Source: Euryarchaeota archaeon Ods02 (lineage in GTDB: Archaea > Halobacteriota > Halobacteria > Halobacteriales > Halorutilaceae). From it: a stretch of 64,000 bases of DNA. Of the stretch, positions 1-8,316 are shown piece after piece. The notes below the pieces were generated by a model, which did not search any database, was not told the DNA's origin, and saw nothing but the letters and a program-made list of their open reading frames with translations. The stretch covers positions 1 through 64,000 of the forward strand of contig JAQZDA010000006.1 of the NCBI GenBank assembly GCA_028751075.1, read 5' to 3'. A program made the translations under genes and the position numbers. How positions within the stretch are numbered: position 1 is the stretch's first letter; every line of letters begins with the position of its first letter.

Positions 1-1
1 C

Positions 2-775
2 GAGGTCGCGGTCGTCGGCAGCATGCACGGCGACGAACCATCGGGTGCACGCGCCATCCACCGGCTGCTCGAACGCGACGTCGAGTACGACCGCGCGGTG
101 AAGTACGTCGTCGCGAACCCGCCGGCGCTCGAACGAGGCGTCCGGTACGTCGACGTCGACATGAACCGCGTCTTCCCCGGCGACGTCGACAGCGGGGACC
201 TCGAACGCAGGCTCGCGGCGCGGGTCTGCATGGAGACGCAGGGGTACACCACGCTGGCGCTGCACTCGACCCAGAGCACGCCGAAGCCGTTCGCACTGTT
301 CAGCCGACACGACACCGACGTACTGAGGTGGGCGAGCAGGCTGCCGGTGGAGCACGCTGTCGACGAATCCCGGATTAGCGATGGGTCGTTCACGGGCTGC
401 GGCGACGTCGTCAGCGTGGAATGCGGCTGTCAGGGCACCCCAGCCGCCACCGACACCGCGGTAGAAGTCGTCGAAGCCTTCCTCCAGGTCACCGGAGCCG
501 CCGACACTGGCTACGTTTCGGAGGGAGAACCTGACTACTACGAGGTCTACGACCGCGTGGGCAAGGACCCCGACGTCGACTACAGCCTCAGGGTCGACAA
601 CTTCACCGAGGTCGGGGAAGGCACGGTGTACGCAACCCATTCCGTCGGCGAGCTAAAGGCGGAGGAGAGCTTCTACCCCGTGCTGATGTCCGAGGAAGGA
701 TACGAGGACGTCCTCGGGTACAAGGCCCGGAGGGTGGCGGGGTCGCTGGAGGAGGCGATGGAGCACTTCAAATGA
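2..775 (+). CDS. Succinylglutamate desuccinylase/aspartoacylase family protein (5' truncated)
   Basis: Zinc-dependent carboxypeptidase-fold amidohydrolase family. The reading frame is open to the window edge and the first internal ATG (23) lies inside the zinc motif, since the upstream codons read EVAVVGS before MHGDE; the true start is therefore outside the window. Visible are the G-x-x-HGDE zinc-binding motif, an N-R pair (DMNRVFPG), a second zinc His (LALHST) and a candidate catalytic Glu in SVECG. The substrate (N-acyl amino acid or other amide) cannot be told. The stop TGA is followed 5 nt later by a run of nine G. Family assignment is firm, exact function open. Confidence 0.85.
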   Translation, partial: EVAVVGSMHGDEPSGARAIHRLLERDVEYDRAVKYVVANPPALERGVRYVDVDMNRVFPGDVDSGDLERRLAARVCMETQGYTTLALHSTQSTPKPFALFSRHDTDVLRWASRLPVEHAVDESRISDGSFTGCGDVVSVECGCQGTPAATDTAVEVVEAFLQVTGAADTGYVSEGEPDYYEVYDRVGKDPDVDYSLRVDNFTEVGEGTVYATHSVGELKAEESFYPVLMSEEGYEDVLGYKARRVAGSLEEAMEHFK

Positions 776-839
776 AGGGTGGGGGGGGGAGGAGGAGTCC
801 GGCGTCGGAGTTAAAGCATCGGCAGACATCTACAGCGCC

Positions 840-1943
840 ATGCGCATAACCTCGGTCACCCAGCACCACGTCTCGCATTCGATGGACGGCAGCTACAGCC
901 CAGTCTGGATCCCCGGCTATCCACAGGGCACCAACGAGGCGGAGGTCTTCGAGATAGAGACAGACGAAGGCATCACCGGCTGGGCGGCGTCGCCGTCTTT
1001 CGCCGGCGGCTTCAGCTGCGAGGAACAGCTGTCGCTGATACTCCTGGGGCAGGATCCACACGACCTCAAGGGCATCAGGAGGAAGCTCCGTAGCTTCGAC
1101 CTCCTGGGGCCGCGGCCCTGGCACCTCGAGATGGCGTTATGGGACATCATCGGCAAAGACGCGGGGAAACCCGTGTACGAGCTACTCGGCGGCACCCGGA
1201 GGGAGATACCAGTCTACGCCTCCACCGGCGAACACAAATCCGTCGACGACCGCCTGGAGTACGTGGAAGACCGCGTCGACGAAGGCGTCGAGGCTGTGAA
1301 GCTCCGGATGAGCCGGCCGCGCTTGGAGGACGACCTCGAGGTCGCCCGCCGCGTCCGCGGAGAGTACCCCGACCTGGGGTTGATGTTCGACCCCAACATC
1401 GGGTGGAAGGCGAGGCTCGTCGAAGACGGCCGCACCTGGAGCTTCAGCGAAGCGGTGAAGGCGGGGAAGGCGCTCGCGGAGCTCGACGCCATCTGGCTGG
1501 AGGAGCCGCTGCCCCGTCACGACTACAGGGACTACCGCCGCCTCCGGGAGAAGGTCGACGTACCCATAGCCGGCGGCGAGTTCACCGACGGCGTCCACGA
1601 GCTAAGGGAGCTCCTCCGGCACGACAGCGTCGACATCGTGCAGCCCGACTGCTCGATAGCCTGCGGACTCGGCGAAGCCAAGAGCATCGCCGACCAGGCG
1701 GAACGCGAAGGCAAGAGCTACACCCCACATAGCTGGACGAACGGCCTCGGACTCATCGCCAACCTCCACGTCGCCGCTGCGACTGAGGCCGAGTGGTTCG
1801 AGTACCCCTACGAACCGCCGTTCGTTCCGGAAGCCCGTGACTTCTTCCTAGAGGAACCACTCGTGCACGAGGACGGCGTGGTCCAGCCGCCTGAGGAACC
1901 AGGTCTCGGCGTCGAGGTGGACCGGTCGGTGCTCGAAGACTGA
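840..1943 (+). CDS. Mandelate racemase/muconate lactonizing enzyme family protein (enolase superfamily)
   Basis: A 367-residue enolase-superfamily enzyme with an N-terminal capping domain and a C-terminal TIM barrel. Metal ligands are visible as Asp184 (FDPN), Glu221 (WLEEPL) and Glu247 (AGGEF). A likely catalytic Lys154 sits in the VKLRM strand and His297 in TPHSW, the position of the mandelate racemase His. These enzymes abstract a proton alpha to a carboxylate, so an acid sugar dehydratase or epimerase role is likely, but the sequence alone does not give the substrate. It stands alone on the plus strand, 64 nt after the aspartoacylase-like gene. Confidence 0.85.
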   Translation: MRITSVTQHHVSHSMDGSYSPVWIPGYPQGTNEAEVFEIETDEGITGWAASPSFAGGFSCEEQLSLILLGQDPHDLKGIRRKLRSFDLLGPRPWHLEMALWDIIGKDAGKPVYELLGGTRREIPVYASTGEHKSVDDRLEYVEDRVDEGVEAVKLRMSRPRLEDDLEVARRVRGEYPDLGLMFDPNIGWKARLVEDGRTWSFSEAVKAGKALAELDAIWLEEPLPRHDYRDYRRLREKVDVPIAGGEFTDGVHELRELLRHDSVDIVQPDCSIACGLGEAKSIADQAEREGKSYTPHSWTNGLGLIANLHVAAATEAEWFEYPYEPPFVPEARDFFLEEPLVHEDGVVQPPEEPGLGVEVDRSVLED

Positions 1944-1967
1944 AGACATACCTTGAGATCAGGTGGA

Positions 1968-2002
1968 GGAACCGCTGTAAAAGGTGAAGGAACCGCTGTA
2001 AA
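1968..2002 (+). repeat. 21-bp tandem direct repeat at the 3' end of the enolase-superfamily gene
   Basis: The 14-mer GGAACCGCTGTAAA occurs at 1968-1981 and again at 1989-2002, period 21 bp. It lies between the convergent stops of the flanking genes. Its role, if any, is unknown. Confidence 0.5.
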
Positions 2003-2005
2003 CCT

Positions 2006-2500
2006 TCACTCGGTCCTCAGGACGACGTCTCCCAGCTCCGCTCCTGCGACGTCGTCGAGCAGCCGTCTGCAGAGGTGGACGTCGTCTTCCACGGAACCCC
2101 GTCGTGCGACTTCGACGCGGCCGTCGTGCGGCACGAACTCCACGTCGTCGGACTCCTCCACGAAGGATTCGACGGAGTCCTCGGTGTCGCCGCCTACGTC
2201 CACGACGTTGAACGCTCCGTCGTGGTACTGCAGCAGGGTATCACCATCTAAGTCGACGTCGACGAACCCTGCGTCTCCGGCGGCGTGAGCGGCGAAGACC
2301 TTCCTTGCTTCCTCTGGCTCGGGTTCCGCTGTCTTGGATTCCACGTTCCAGGCTACCTCTTCTCTGACGTCTGGGGTGTACCTGCTGTAGTCGGGGTCTC
2401 CGTGGCAGCTGCTGCAGACCACCATCTCCACCACTCCCCCGACGTCTATCTCCGTCGCCGTCTCGTCCGTTATCTCTTCTCCGCAGTCGAAGCACTCCAT
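2006..2500 (-). CDS. Hypothetical acidic zinc-ribbon protein
   Basis: A 164-residue acidic protein with two CxxC knuckles, Cys3/Cys6 and Cys29/Cys32, that probably bind one zinc near the N terminus. The rest shows no motif I recognise; it has a long acidic middle and an alpha/beta-looking C-terminal half. It is convergent with the enolase-superfamily gene and divergent from the acyl-CoA dehydrogenase. It could be a nucleic-acid-binding or adaptor protein, but that is only an inference from the zinc knuckles. Confidence 0.75.
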   Translation of the reverse strand: MECFDCGEEITDETATEIDVGGVVEMVVCSSCHGDPDYSRYTPDVREEVAWNVESKTAEPEPEEARKVFAAHAAGDAGFVDVDLDGDTLLQYHDGAFNVVDVGGDTEDSVESFVEESDDVEFVPHDGRVEVARRGSVEDDVHLCRRLLDDVAGAELGDVVLRTE

Positions 2501-2601
2501 CGAGGTAAGCCACGGCTACGAGAGGTTTAACTCCGTCGCCTCGGAGTCTAACCCGGGTCTACCGTCCGTACGTGTTCGACAAATGTTGACATAAATCAAA
2601 A

Positions 2602-2610
2602 GCGATATAC
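2602..2610 (+). promoter_or_regulatory. TATA element of the acyl-CoA dehydrogenase gene
   Basis: GCGATATAC is centred about 28 nt upstream of the ATG at 2635, the spacing expected for a leaderless haloarchaeal transcript. Confidence 0.5.
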
Positions 2611-2634
2611 CCGCACCTCACCCCAGTTCCGTCT

Positions 2635-3813
2635 ATGAAGTTCAACTTCGTCGAGAGCGATGAACACAAGATGATCCGCGAGACGGTGGAGCAGATCGCG
2701 GACGACTACGAGGACGAGTACTGGCAGGAGGTCGAACAGGGCGCGGAACCCACGGAGTTCTGGAACGACTGCGCCGACGCCGGCTTCCTCGGCACAGCTA
2801 TCGACGAGGAGTACGGCGGCGAAGGCATGGGGCTGGAGGAGTTCGCGATGGTGACCGAGGAGTTCAGCGCGAACGGCTGCCTCGGCGTCGAGATGCTGTT
2901 CGTCGTCAACGTCGTCTTCGGAGCGGTGACGCTTCAGGCTAACGGCAGCGAGGAGCAGAAGGAGGAGTACATCCCCGGCATCGTCGACGGTGACCTAAAC
3001 TGGGCGATGGCGTTGACGGAACCCAACGCCGGACACAACGCCCCCGAGATGGAGACCATCGCGGAGGAGGACGACGGCGAGTACGTCATCAACGGTTCGA
3101 AGCAGTGGATCAGCGGCGTCGAGAAAGCCGACAAGATGCTTCTCGCTGCCCGCACCACACCCGTTGAAGAAGCCAGCAAACGTACGATGGGCGTCACCCT
3201 GTTCCTCGTCGACCCCCAGGATTCGAACATCGAACGACGTGAGCTCGACGTCGGCATTCCGACTCCGGAGAAGCAGTTCGAGCTAAGCATCGACAACTAC
3301 GTAGCGCAGGAGGAGGACATCGTCGGCACCAAGGGAATGGGTATCTACCACCTGTTCGACACCCTCAACCCCGAACGTTTGATCGGCTCGAGCGGCGCCA
3401 TCGGAATCGGCCGATGCGCTCTCGACAGAGCTATCGACTACGCCAACAACCGCGAGGTCTTCGACGGACCTATCGGCCAGTACCAGGGGCTCCAGCACCC
3501 CATCGCCGAAGCCTACAGCGAGCTCCACGGCAGCCGAGAGCTCGTACGCAAAGCCGCCCGCATGCAGGACGAGGACTACGACCCAAGAGAGGTCGCCGAA
3601 GTCAGTAATATGGCGAAGCTCCGCGCCAGCGAAGCCGGTCACGAAGCCTGCGACGTCGCATTACAGACCCACGGAGGCAACGGCTTCAGCAGGGAGTACG
3701 CCGTAATCGAGATGTGGAAAGGCACCCGTCTCGCCAAGACCGCGCCCGGCAGCAGCGAGATGATGAAGAACTTCATCGCCGAACACACCCTCGACATGCC
3801 CAGGTCGTACTGA
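2635..3813 (+). CDS. Acyl-CoA dehydrogenase
   Basis: FAD-dependent enzyme that introduces the alpha-beta double bond in acyl-CoA thioesters. At 392 residues it has the normal family length and all three domains: N-terminal helical part, the middle beta domain with ALTEPNAGHNA and the WISG signature, and a C-terminal helical domain with the QTHGGNGF region that contacts FAD. Electrons would pass to an ETF partner that is not in this window. A CoA ligase of the same general pathway lies nearby at 5327-6991. The acyl chain specificity cannot be read from sequence. A TATA element supports this start. Confidence 0.93.
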   Translation: MKFNFVESDEHKMIRETVEQIADDYEDEYWQEVEQGAEPTEFWNDCADAGFLGTAIDEEYGGEGMGLEEFAMVTEEFSANGCLGVEMLFVVNVVFGAVTLQANGSEEQKEEYIPGIVDGDLNWAMALTEPNAGHNAPEMETIAEEDDGEYVINGSKQWISGVEKADKMLLAARTTPVEEASKRTMGVTLFLVDPQDSNIERRELDVGIPTPEKQFELSIDNYVAQEEDIVGTKGMGIYHLFDTLNPERLIGSSGAIGIGRCALDRAIDYANNREVFDGPIGQYQGLQHPIAEAYSELHGSRELVRKAARMQDEDYDPREVAEVSNMAKLRASEAGHEACDVALQTHGGNGFSREYAVIEMWKGTRLAKTAPGSSEMMKNFIAEHTLDMPRSY

Positions 3814-3837
3814 AGACGAAGATAAGAACGTTCTGCG

Positions 3838-4032
3838 TCAACCCTGATTCTCTCGGTGGTACGCGAGCGCCGTGTGGACGTCGCCTAACGACAGGTCGGG
3901 GTAGAGCTCGGTGATCTCGTCCGGACCGTATCCGCTGTGCTCGTACGCCTTCGCCACGTCGACCACCCGGATGCCCGTACCCTCTAAGGTAGGTGCTCCA
4001 TCGCTGTGTTCTTCGTCCTCCACTACACGCAT
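3838..4032 (-). CDS. DUF433 domain protein (antitoxin-like)
   Basis: A 64-residue protein with the DUF433 pattern: a GTGIRV strand, then helices with YEHSGYGPDEITELYPDLSLGDVHTAL-type sequence read as a winged-helix-like fold. DUF433 proteins are often VapB-like antitoxins, but no toxin gene (PIN domain) is adjacent here, so this is an orphan. A TATA-like CATAAG element lies about 27 nt upstream of the ATG at 4032, supporting the start. Confidence 0.82.
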   Translation of the reverse strand: MRVVEDEEHSDGAPTLEGTGIRVVDVAKAYEHSGYGPDEITELYPDLSLGDVHTALAYHRENQG

Positions 4033-4179
4033 ACAAGATAGTACGTCCGCCTCGACTTATGGCTTCGGGGGAGACTGAGATACAACAGAAACTACAGTGA
4101 AATAACAGGTTGTCCTGGGGTACCGGATACGACGATGTAACGTTGATATGGCGGGGTAGACTGGTTGGGGTGGCTAAAC

Positions 4180-4189
4180 CTCTATATGG
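4180..4189 (+). promoter_or_regulatory. TATA element of the 41-codon ORF at 4210
   Basis: CTCTATATGG is centred about 26 nt upstream of the ATG at 4210. This is a textbook position for leaderless transcription. Confidence 0.5.
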
Positions 4190-4209
4190 TGTAGTTACGT
4201 AGACCGTGT

Positions 4210-4335
4210 ATGGTGGTGTACGAAGTGTGGAATTTCGACGTTCCGCCGGGTGAAGCTGTTGGACCTTATGAAGGTTCTGAAGGTGTTGCGGTTGGGCCAC
4301 CGGAGTGTCCGCCGGGACATACTTGTAGATTGTAG
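4210..4335 (+). CDS. Putative small protein, 41 aa, Cys/Pro-rich C terminus
   Basis: An open frame too short for usual gene callers: it starts with MVVYEVWNFDVPPGEA and ends with PPECPPGHTCRL. It has two Cys near the end in a C-P-P-G-H-T-C pattern that could bind metal or form a disulfide. The only support beyond the frame is the well placed TATA element and the fact that it fills an otherwise empty gap of 343 bp between a DUF433 gene and the dehalogenase-like gene. Codon use is more T-rich than its neighbours (many GTT and GGT codons), so recent acquisition or chance are both possible. Function unknown. Confidence 0.4.
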   Translation: MVVYEVWNFDVPPGEAVGPYEGSEGVAVGPPECPPGHTCRL

Positions 4336-4375
4336 ATTCCTCTTGACCGCTGGCGAGAAACCGCGGCCTCCTGTC

Positions 4376-5269
4376 CTAGCTCCTCCTCACGAACTCCAGC
4401 ACGTGCTCCGCCACCCTTTCGCCGGCGTCCTCCTGCAGGAAGTGCGCGGCGTCCTCTATGTAGACCTCCGGCTGCTCCCTGCTGACGGGGATGACGCTCC
4501 GTAGCTCCTCCGCCGCCGGCGGCCCCGTGATAGGGTCGTCCTCGCTGAACAGCACGAACGTGGGTTTCTCCCAGTCCTCGAACGTCTCCCGCGCCCGCCG
4601 TATCCTTTCGGCGCCGTCCATCTCGGGGTCGGTGGGCACACGCAGCGGTAGCTCGAGAGCGCCCGCCTGATGCTCGGCAGTGGGGAACGGCGCCTCGTAC
4701 GCCTCTTTCACCTCCTCCGACAGAGTGGTGACGCAGCCTTGATCTACCATGTATCCGATCGGTAGCTCTCTGCTGGCTTCGACGAAGCTCCGGAACTGCA
4801 GCCACTCCTCCGGCATCGGCTGCGTACCGTCCGGTAGACCGGTGTTCATCGGAACGAGGCGTCGGAACCTGTCGGGGTTCTCCGCCGCCGCGGTGAGGCC
4901 GAGTATGCCGCCCCAGTCCTGCGCCACCAGGGTCACGCCGTCGAGATCCAGCTCCTCGACGAAACCCTCGACGGCGCCGTAGAGGCTGTCGAAGCTGTAG
5001 TCCTCCTGGTTCGTCCATTTGTCGCTGCGGCCGAAGCCCGGGAGGTCCGGCGCCAGCACCCGTCCCTCTTCGGCGAGCGGCGGTATCATCTTCCGGTAGA
5101 GGTAGCTCCAGCTGGGTTCGCCGTGGAGGCAGAGGAAGGTCTCCTCCGCGTCCTCCCTGCCTTCGTCGACGTAGTGCAGGCGGGTGTCGTCGACCTCTAC
5201 GTAGTTCGGGTCGAACGGATAGCCCGGCAGATCTCTGAACCGGTCGTCGGGGGTGCGGACGGTGTCCAT
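4376..5269 (-). CDS. Haloalkane dehalogenase-like alpha/beta hydrolase
   Basis: A 297-residue alpha/beta hydrolase that looks like the DhlA (HLD-I) branch: VRTPDDRF and YPFDPNY at the N terminus, the oxyanion-hole motif HGEPSW at 49-54, nucleophile Asp118 in AQDWGG with the halide-binding Trp119, acid Asp245 in SEDDP and base His276 in DAAHFLQE. In haloalkane dehalogenases the Asp attacks a carbon-halogen bond, giving alcohol and halide. Epoxide hydrolases use the same Asp but have a different His-Gly-x-Pro motif, so dehalogenase is preferred. Substrate unknown. Confidence 0.85.
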   Translation of the reverse strand: MDTVRTPDDRFRDLPGYPFDPNYVEVDDTRLHYVDEGREDAEETFLCLHGEPSWSYLYRKMIPPLAEEGRVLAPDLPGFGRSDKWTNQEDYSFDSLYGAVEGFVEELDLDGVTLVAQDWGGILGLTAAAENPDRFRRLVPMNTGLPDGTQPMPEEWLQFRSFVEASRELPIGYMVDQGCVTTLSEEVKEAYEAPFPTAEHQAGALELPLRVPTDPEMDGAERIRRARETFEDWEKPTFVLFSEDDPITGPPAAEELRSVIPVSREQPEVYIEDAAHFLQEDAGERVAEHVLEFVRRS

Positions 5270-5326
5270 AGGGGTTGAACGTGGAGAACGCGGGAAAAGG
5301 TTAGGCAGGCTGAGTCCGGCTTCCGT

Positions 5327-6991
5327 CTACAGCTCTTCGCTGCTCTCCAGCGTGCCGATGCGTTCTTCGGCGTCTTCTTCGAGCTTGTACCGTTGGACCT
5401 TCTGGGTGGCGCTGCGGGGTAGTTCGTCGACGAAGAAGATCCTTCGGGGGTGTGCGTAGGTTGCGACGTGGTCGAGGGTGAACTCCCGTAGCTCGCTTTC
5501 GCTGTACATCGTCAGCTCTTCGGCGCCTTCTTCGAGCACGACGAAGGCGACGGGTGCTTCGCCTTTGATCTCGTGGGGTGCGGCGACGACGGCGGCTTCG
5601 GCGACGTCGGGGTGTTCGTACAAGGCGTTCTCGACTTCGGCGGGGTAGATGTTCTCGCCTCCGGCGATTATCATGTCGTCGGCGCGGTCGACCATCCAGA
5701 AGTAGCCGTCCTCGTCGACGCGCGCTATGTCGTCGGTGTAGAACCAATCCTCGTCGTCGAAGACCTCGGCGTTCTTCTCCGGCATCTCGTAGTAACCCTC
5801 GAATATCTGGCTGCCCCTCACAGCTATCTCGCCGGTCGCCTCGGTCTCGGGGTCGTCGAACTCCAGCGACCCTTCTATCTTGCCGCGGGGTTCGAGGTCC
5901 TCGGGGCCGACCCTTGTTTCACGGGTTTGAGGGTCTACGAGCTTGACATCGAGGTTGGGGACGGGTAAGCCGATGCAGCCGGCGGACTTCTGGATTCCCC
6001 GTGTGGGTTCCGCGGTGCCGGCGGGTCCGGTCTCCGTCATGCCCCAGCCTTCGATCATGTTGACGTTCCACTCCTTCTCTATCTTCTTCTGGGTGTCCTC
6101 GGCGAGCGGGGCGGCGGCGCAGACGACGTACTCCAGCGACGACACGTCGTACTCTTCGGGGTCTTTGCTGTACTCCCGGTACATCATGTTGTACATCGCG
6201 GGGACGCCGGCGAACGCCGTGAGCTCGTTGTCGTCGATGGCGTTCAACATGGATGCGGGGTTCGGTATCGCCTGCATCACCATGCTTGCGCCGCAGTAGA
6301 GGAAAGACCCCATGAGGGCGTTCAAGCCGTAGATATGGAACAAAGGCAGGATGAGGAGTACGCTGTCGTCGGGGTCGATGGGGAGTCCACCGCTGGAGTA
6401 GCTTTCGATCGTCGTCAACAGGGACTCGTGGGTGTGGAGCACGCCCTTGGGGTCGCCGGTGGTGCCGCTGGTGTACGGCTGCACGGCGACGTCGTCGAAC
6501 TCGCGTTCCGGACGATCTAGCTCGGTGGAGGCGTCTTCGAGCCGGCTGTCCCAGTCCTCCGCCGGCGACTCTTCGTCGGCTTGCGGACGGTACAGGCGTT
6601 CGACGTCGGTGGCTTCGTAGAGGTCCTCGCTCTCGTCGGCGAGGTTCCGGCTGGAGACCACGGACTCGATGCCGGCGTTCTCGACGACGTACACCAAGGT
6701 GTCGGGGTCCATCCGGAGGTTCAATGGGACGGCGACTGCGCCTGCGTTGATGGCGCCGAAGTAGGCGACGGGGAACAGGGGTTCGTTCGGCACCAGGAGT
6801 CCGACGCGGTCACCTGGTTCGACGCCGTCTTCGATCAGTACGTTCGCAGCCTCTTTCACCTTGGTGTAGAACTCCTCGTAGCTGAGGTCCTGTCCGTAGA
6901 ACGAGAACGCGGTCTTGTCGCCGTACCTGTGTGCACCCATCGCCGGCAAGTCACCGAGATGCCTCAGGGGTTCGCCGTCGTAGTACTCCAT
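5327..6991 (-). CDS. AMP-forming acyl-CoA synthetase
   Basis: A 554-residue member of the ANL superfamily that activates a carboxylate with ATP and joins it to CoA. The order of motifs is complete: phosphate loop YTSGTTGDPKGV, GWGMTETGP, the hinge YTDDIARVDEDGYFWMVDR, the GGENIYPAEVE motif and a C-terminal catalytic Lys in LPRSATQKVQRYK. Length and motif layout suggest a medium or long-chain fatty acid ligase (FadD/AlkK type). It is divergent from the MTH865 gene and could feed the acyl-CoA dehydrogenase at 2635. Confidence 0.9.
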   Translation of the reverse strand: MEYYDGEPLRHLGDLPAMGAHRYGDKTAFSFYGQDLSYEEFYTKVKEAANVLIEDGVEPGDRVGLLVPNEPLFPVAYFGAINAGAVAVPLNLRMDPDTLVYVVENAGIESVVSSRNLADESEDLYEATDVERLYRPQADEESPAEDWDSRLEDASTELDRPEREFDDVAVQPYTSGTTGDPKGVLHTHESLLTTIESYSSGGLPIDPDDSVLLILPLFHIYGLNALMGSFLYCGASMVMQAIPNPASMLNAIDDNELTAFAGVPAMYNMMYREYSKDPEEYDVSSLEYVVCAAAPLAEDTQKKIEKEWNVNMIEGWGMTETGPAGTAEPTRGIQKSAGCIGLPVPNLDVKLVDPQTRETRVGPEDLEPRGKIEGSLEFDDPETEATGEIAVRGSQIFEGYYEMPEKNAEVFDDEDWFYTDDIARVDEDGYFWMVDRADDMIIAGGENIYPAEVENALYEHPDVAEAAVVAAPHEIKGEAPVAFVVLEEGAEELTMYSESELREFTLDHVATYAHPRRIFFVDELPRSATQKVQRYKLEEDAEERIGTLESSEEL

Positions 6992-7106
6992 CTTGTGTCA
7001 GACTGGGGCGGAGACACCGCATAAAGCTTACTTTAGACCCGCCAACGTAGGTAAACCACGACATAGTTCATAAACAGTTATTACCTACAATGCCCCATGG
7101 TGTCGT

Positions 7107-7364
7107 ATGGCAGACGAGGACGAACTCAGAGAGCAGCTGACAGACGCGTTCAGTGGAGCAGACTACCCCGTGAACAGCCCGATGGACCTCGTTCCCGCCC
7201 TCCCCGAGGGACCGGAGACGACGTTCAGCAGCGGCGACTTCGAGATGACCGCGATGGAGCTGAACACGCAGGCCAGCGGCGCCGCGAACTTCCCCTACGA
7301 CAGCGTAGAGGAGCTCGTCGACGAGATCATCGAAGGCCTGTACGACGAAGGCTACCTCGAGTAA
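7107..7364 (+). CDS. MTH865 family protein
   Basis: An 85-residue acidic protein with the MTH865 EF-hand-like helical fold pattern: a first helix ELREQLTDAFSGADYPV, the segment MDLVPALPEGPETTF and a final amphipathic helix ending GLYDEGYLE. The family is common in archaea and has no established function. An A/T-rich stretch about 27 nt upstream of the ATG fits a leaderless promoter shared with the divergent acyl-CoA synthetase. Confidence 0.88.
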   Translation: MADEDELREQLTDAFSGADYPVNSPMDLVPALPEGPETTFSSGDFEMTAMELNTQASGAANFPYDSVEELVDEIIEGLYDEGYLE

Positions 7365-7506
7365 AACCGTAGAGACGACGAACCGATTCTCTGGATACCT
7401 AAACCCTGTAGCCGCTGCTCTACCACAGACGCAGCCGCATATTCAGGTGGTTACTCTAACTGGAAAGACTCTCTCGAACAAAGGGGGTCTGTCTCGGTCA
7501 ATAAGG

Positions 7507-8316
7507 TCAGTCGTCGGCGACCGCGGGGGAACCCACGTCGCCGCCGTCGAAGCCCGGACGCTGTATCCACAGGTCGCCGTAGAACTCGTCCTGCTCAAGC
7601 TCGATCAATCCGTCGGAGGCGAGGAACATCAACGCGACGTAGCATGTGGCGTACGCCCGTCGCTCCGCCGGCGCCACCTCCGCGTACAGGAGCTCGTCCC
7701 GGTGTTCGAACTCCTCCTGGATCAGCTGCCACACCTCGTCTCGCCAGCTCTCGATGTCGTCTTCGTGAGTCGTCTGGATGGCGTCCTCCGTCGTCGGCTC
7801 CATCCAGTCGTCGTGGAAACCCACGCCGCCGTCGTCGGAGGTGTCGTACTCCCGGCTCTCCTTCCACCAGCTACCGCGCTCCCGCTCACGGAGCTCGCGA
7901 ATCAGCTCGTCGAGGGTCTCCGGCTTCGACCTGTCGCGCACCCTCCGCCTCCGGAGCCTGCGTTCGAACTCCCGCTCGAGGTCGTCCACGACTCCGTTGT
8001 CCACCGGCGCCCCAGCTTCGAGCTCTACGTCGCTGCCGAGCCCTCTACCCCACTCGTCCTCCCAGCCGTCCTCCGCGTCGTCGTCTTCGGGGTCGGCGTC
8101 GACGACGTAGTCGCTCTTCATCCGCAGCAGTATCGATGCGTACAGGATGCCGCGGCCGGTGCGGGCGAGATCGCCTTCGTCGAGGCGTTCGAGGAACTTG
8201 TCCGTCACCCGCATGATGTCGATGTCCCAGGGATCTATCTCGCCGTCGCGGGCGAGGTCGACGAGGACGTCGACGGGTTCAGTCTGCTGCCGCGCCTTCG
8301 GCGTCGCCGCCGTCAT
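7507..8316 (-). CDS. scpA: Segregation and condensation protein A (ScpA kleisin)
   Basis: Kleisin subunit that bridges the heads of the SMC dimer in chromosome condensation. The N-terminal pattern PVDVLVDLARDGEIDPWDIDIMRVTDKFLE is diagnostic of ScpA, followed by a charged linker and a C-terminal winged-helix region with DGLIELEQDEFYGDLW. It overlaps the 3' end of smc by 38 nt on the same strand, which argues for translational coupling. No ScpB is present nearby. At 269 residues the length is usual. Confidence 0.92.
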   Translation of the reverse strand: MTAATPKARQQTEPVDVLVDLARDGEIDPWDIDIMRVTDKFLERLDEGDLARTGRGILYASILLRMKSDYVVDADPEDDDAEDGWEDEWGRGLGSDVELEAGAPVDNGVVDDLEREFERRLRRRRVRDRSKPETLDELIRELRERERGSWWKESREYDTSDDGGVGFHDDWMEPTTEDAIQTTHEDDIESWRDEVWQLIQEEFEHRDELLYAEVAPAERRAYATCYVALMFLASDGLIELEQDEFYGDLWIQRPGFDGGDVGSPAVADD

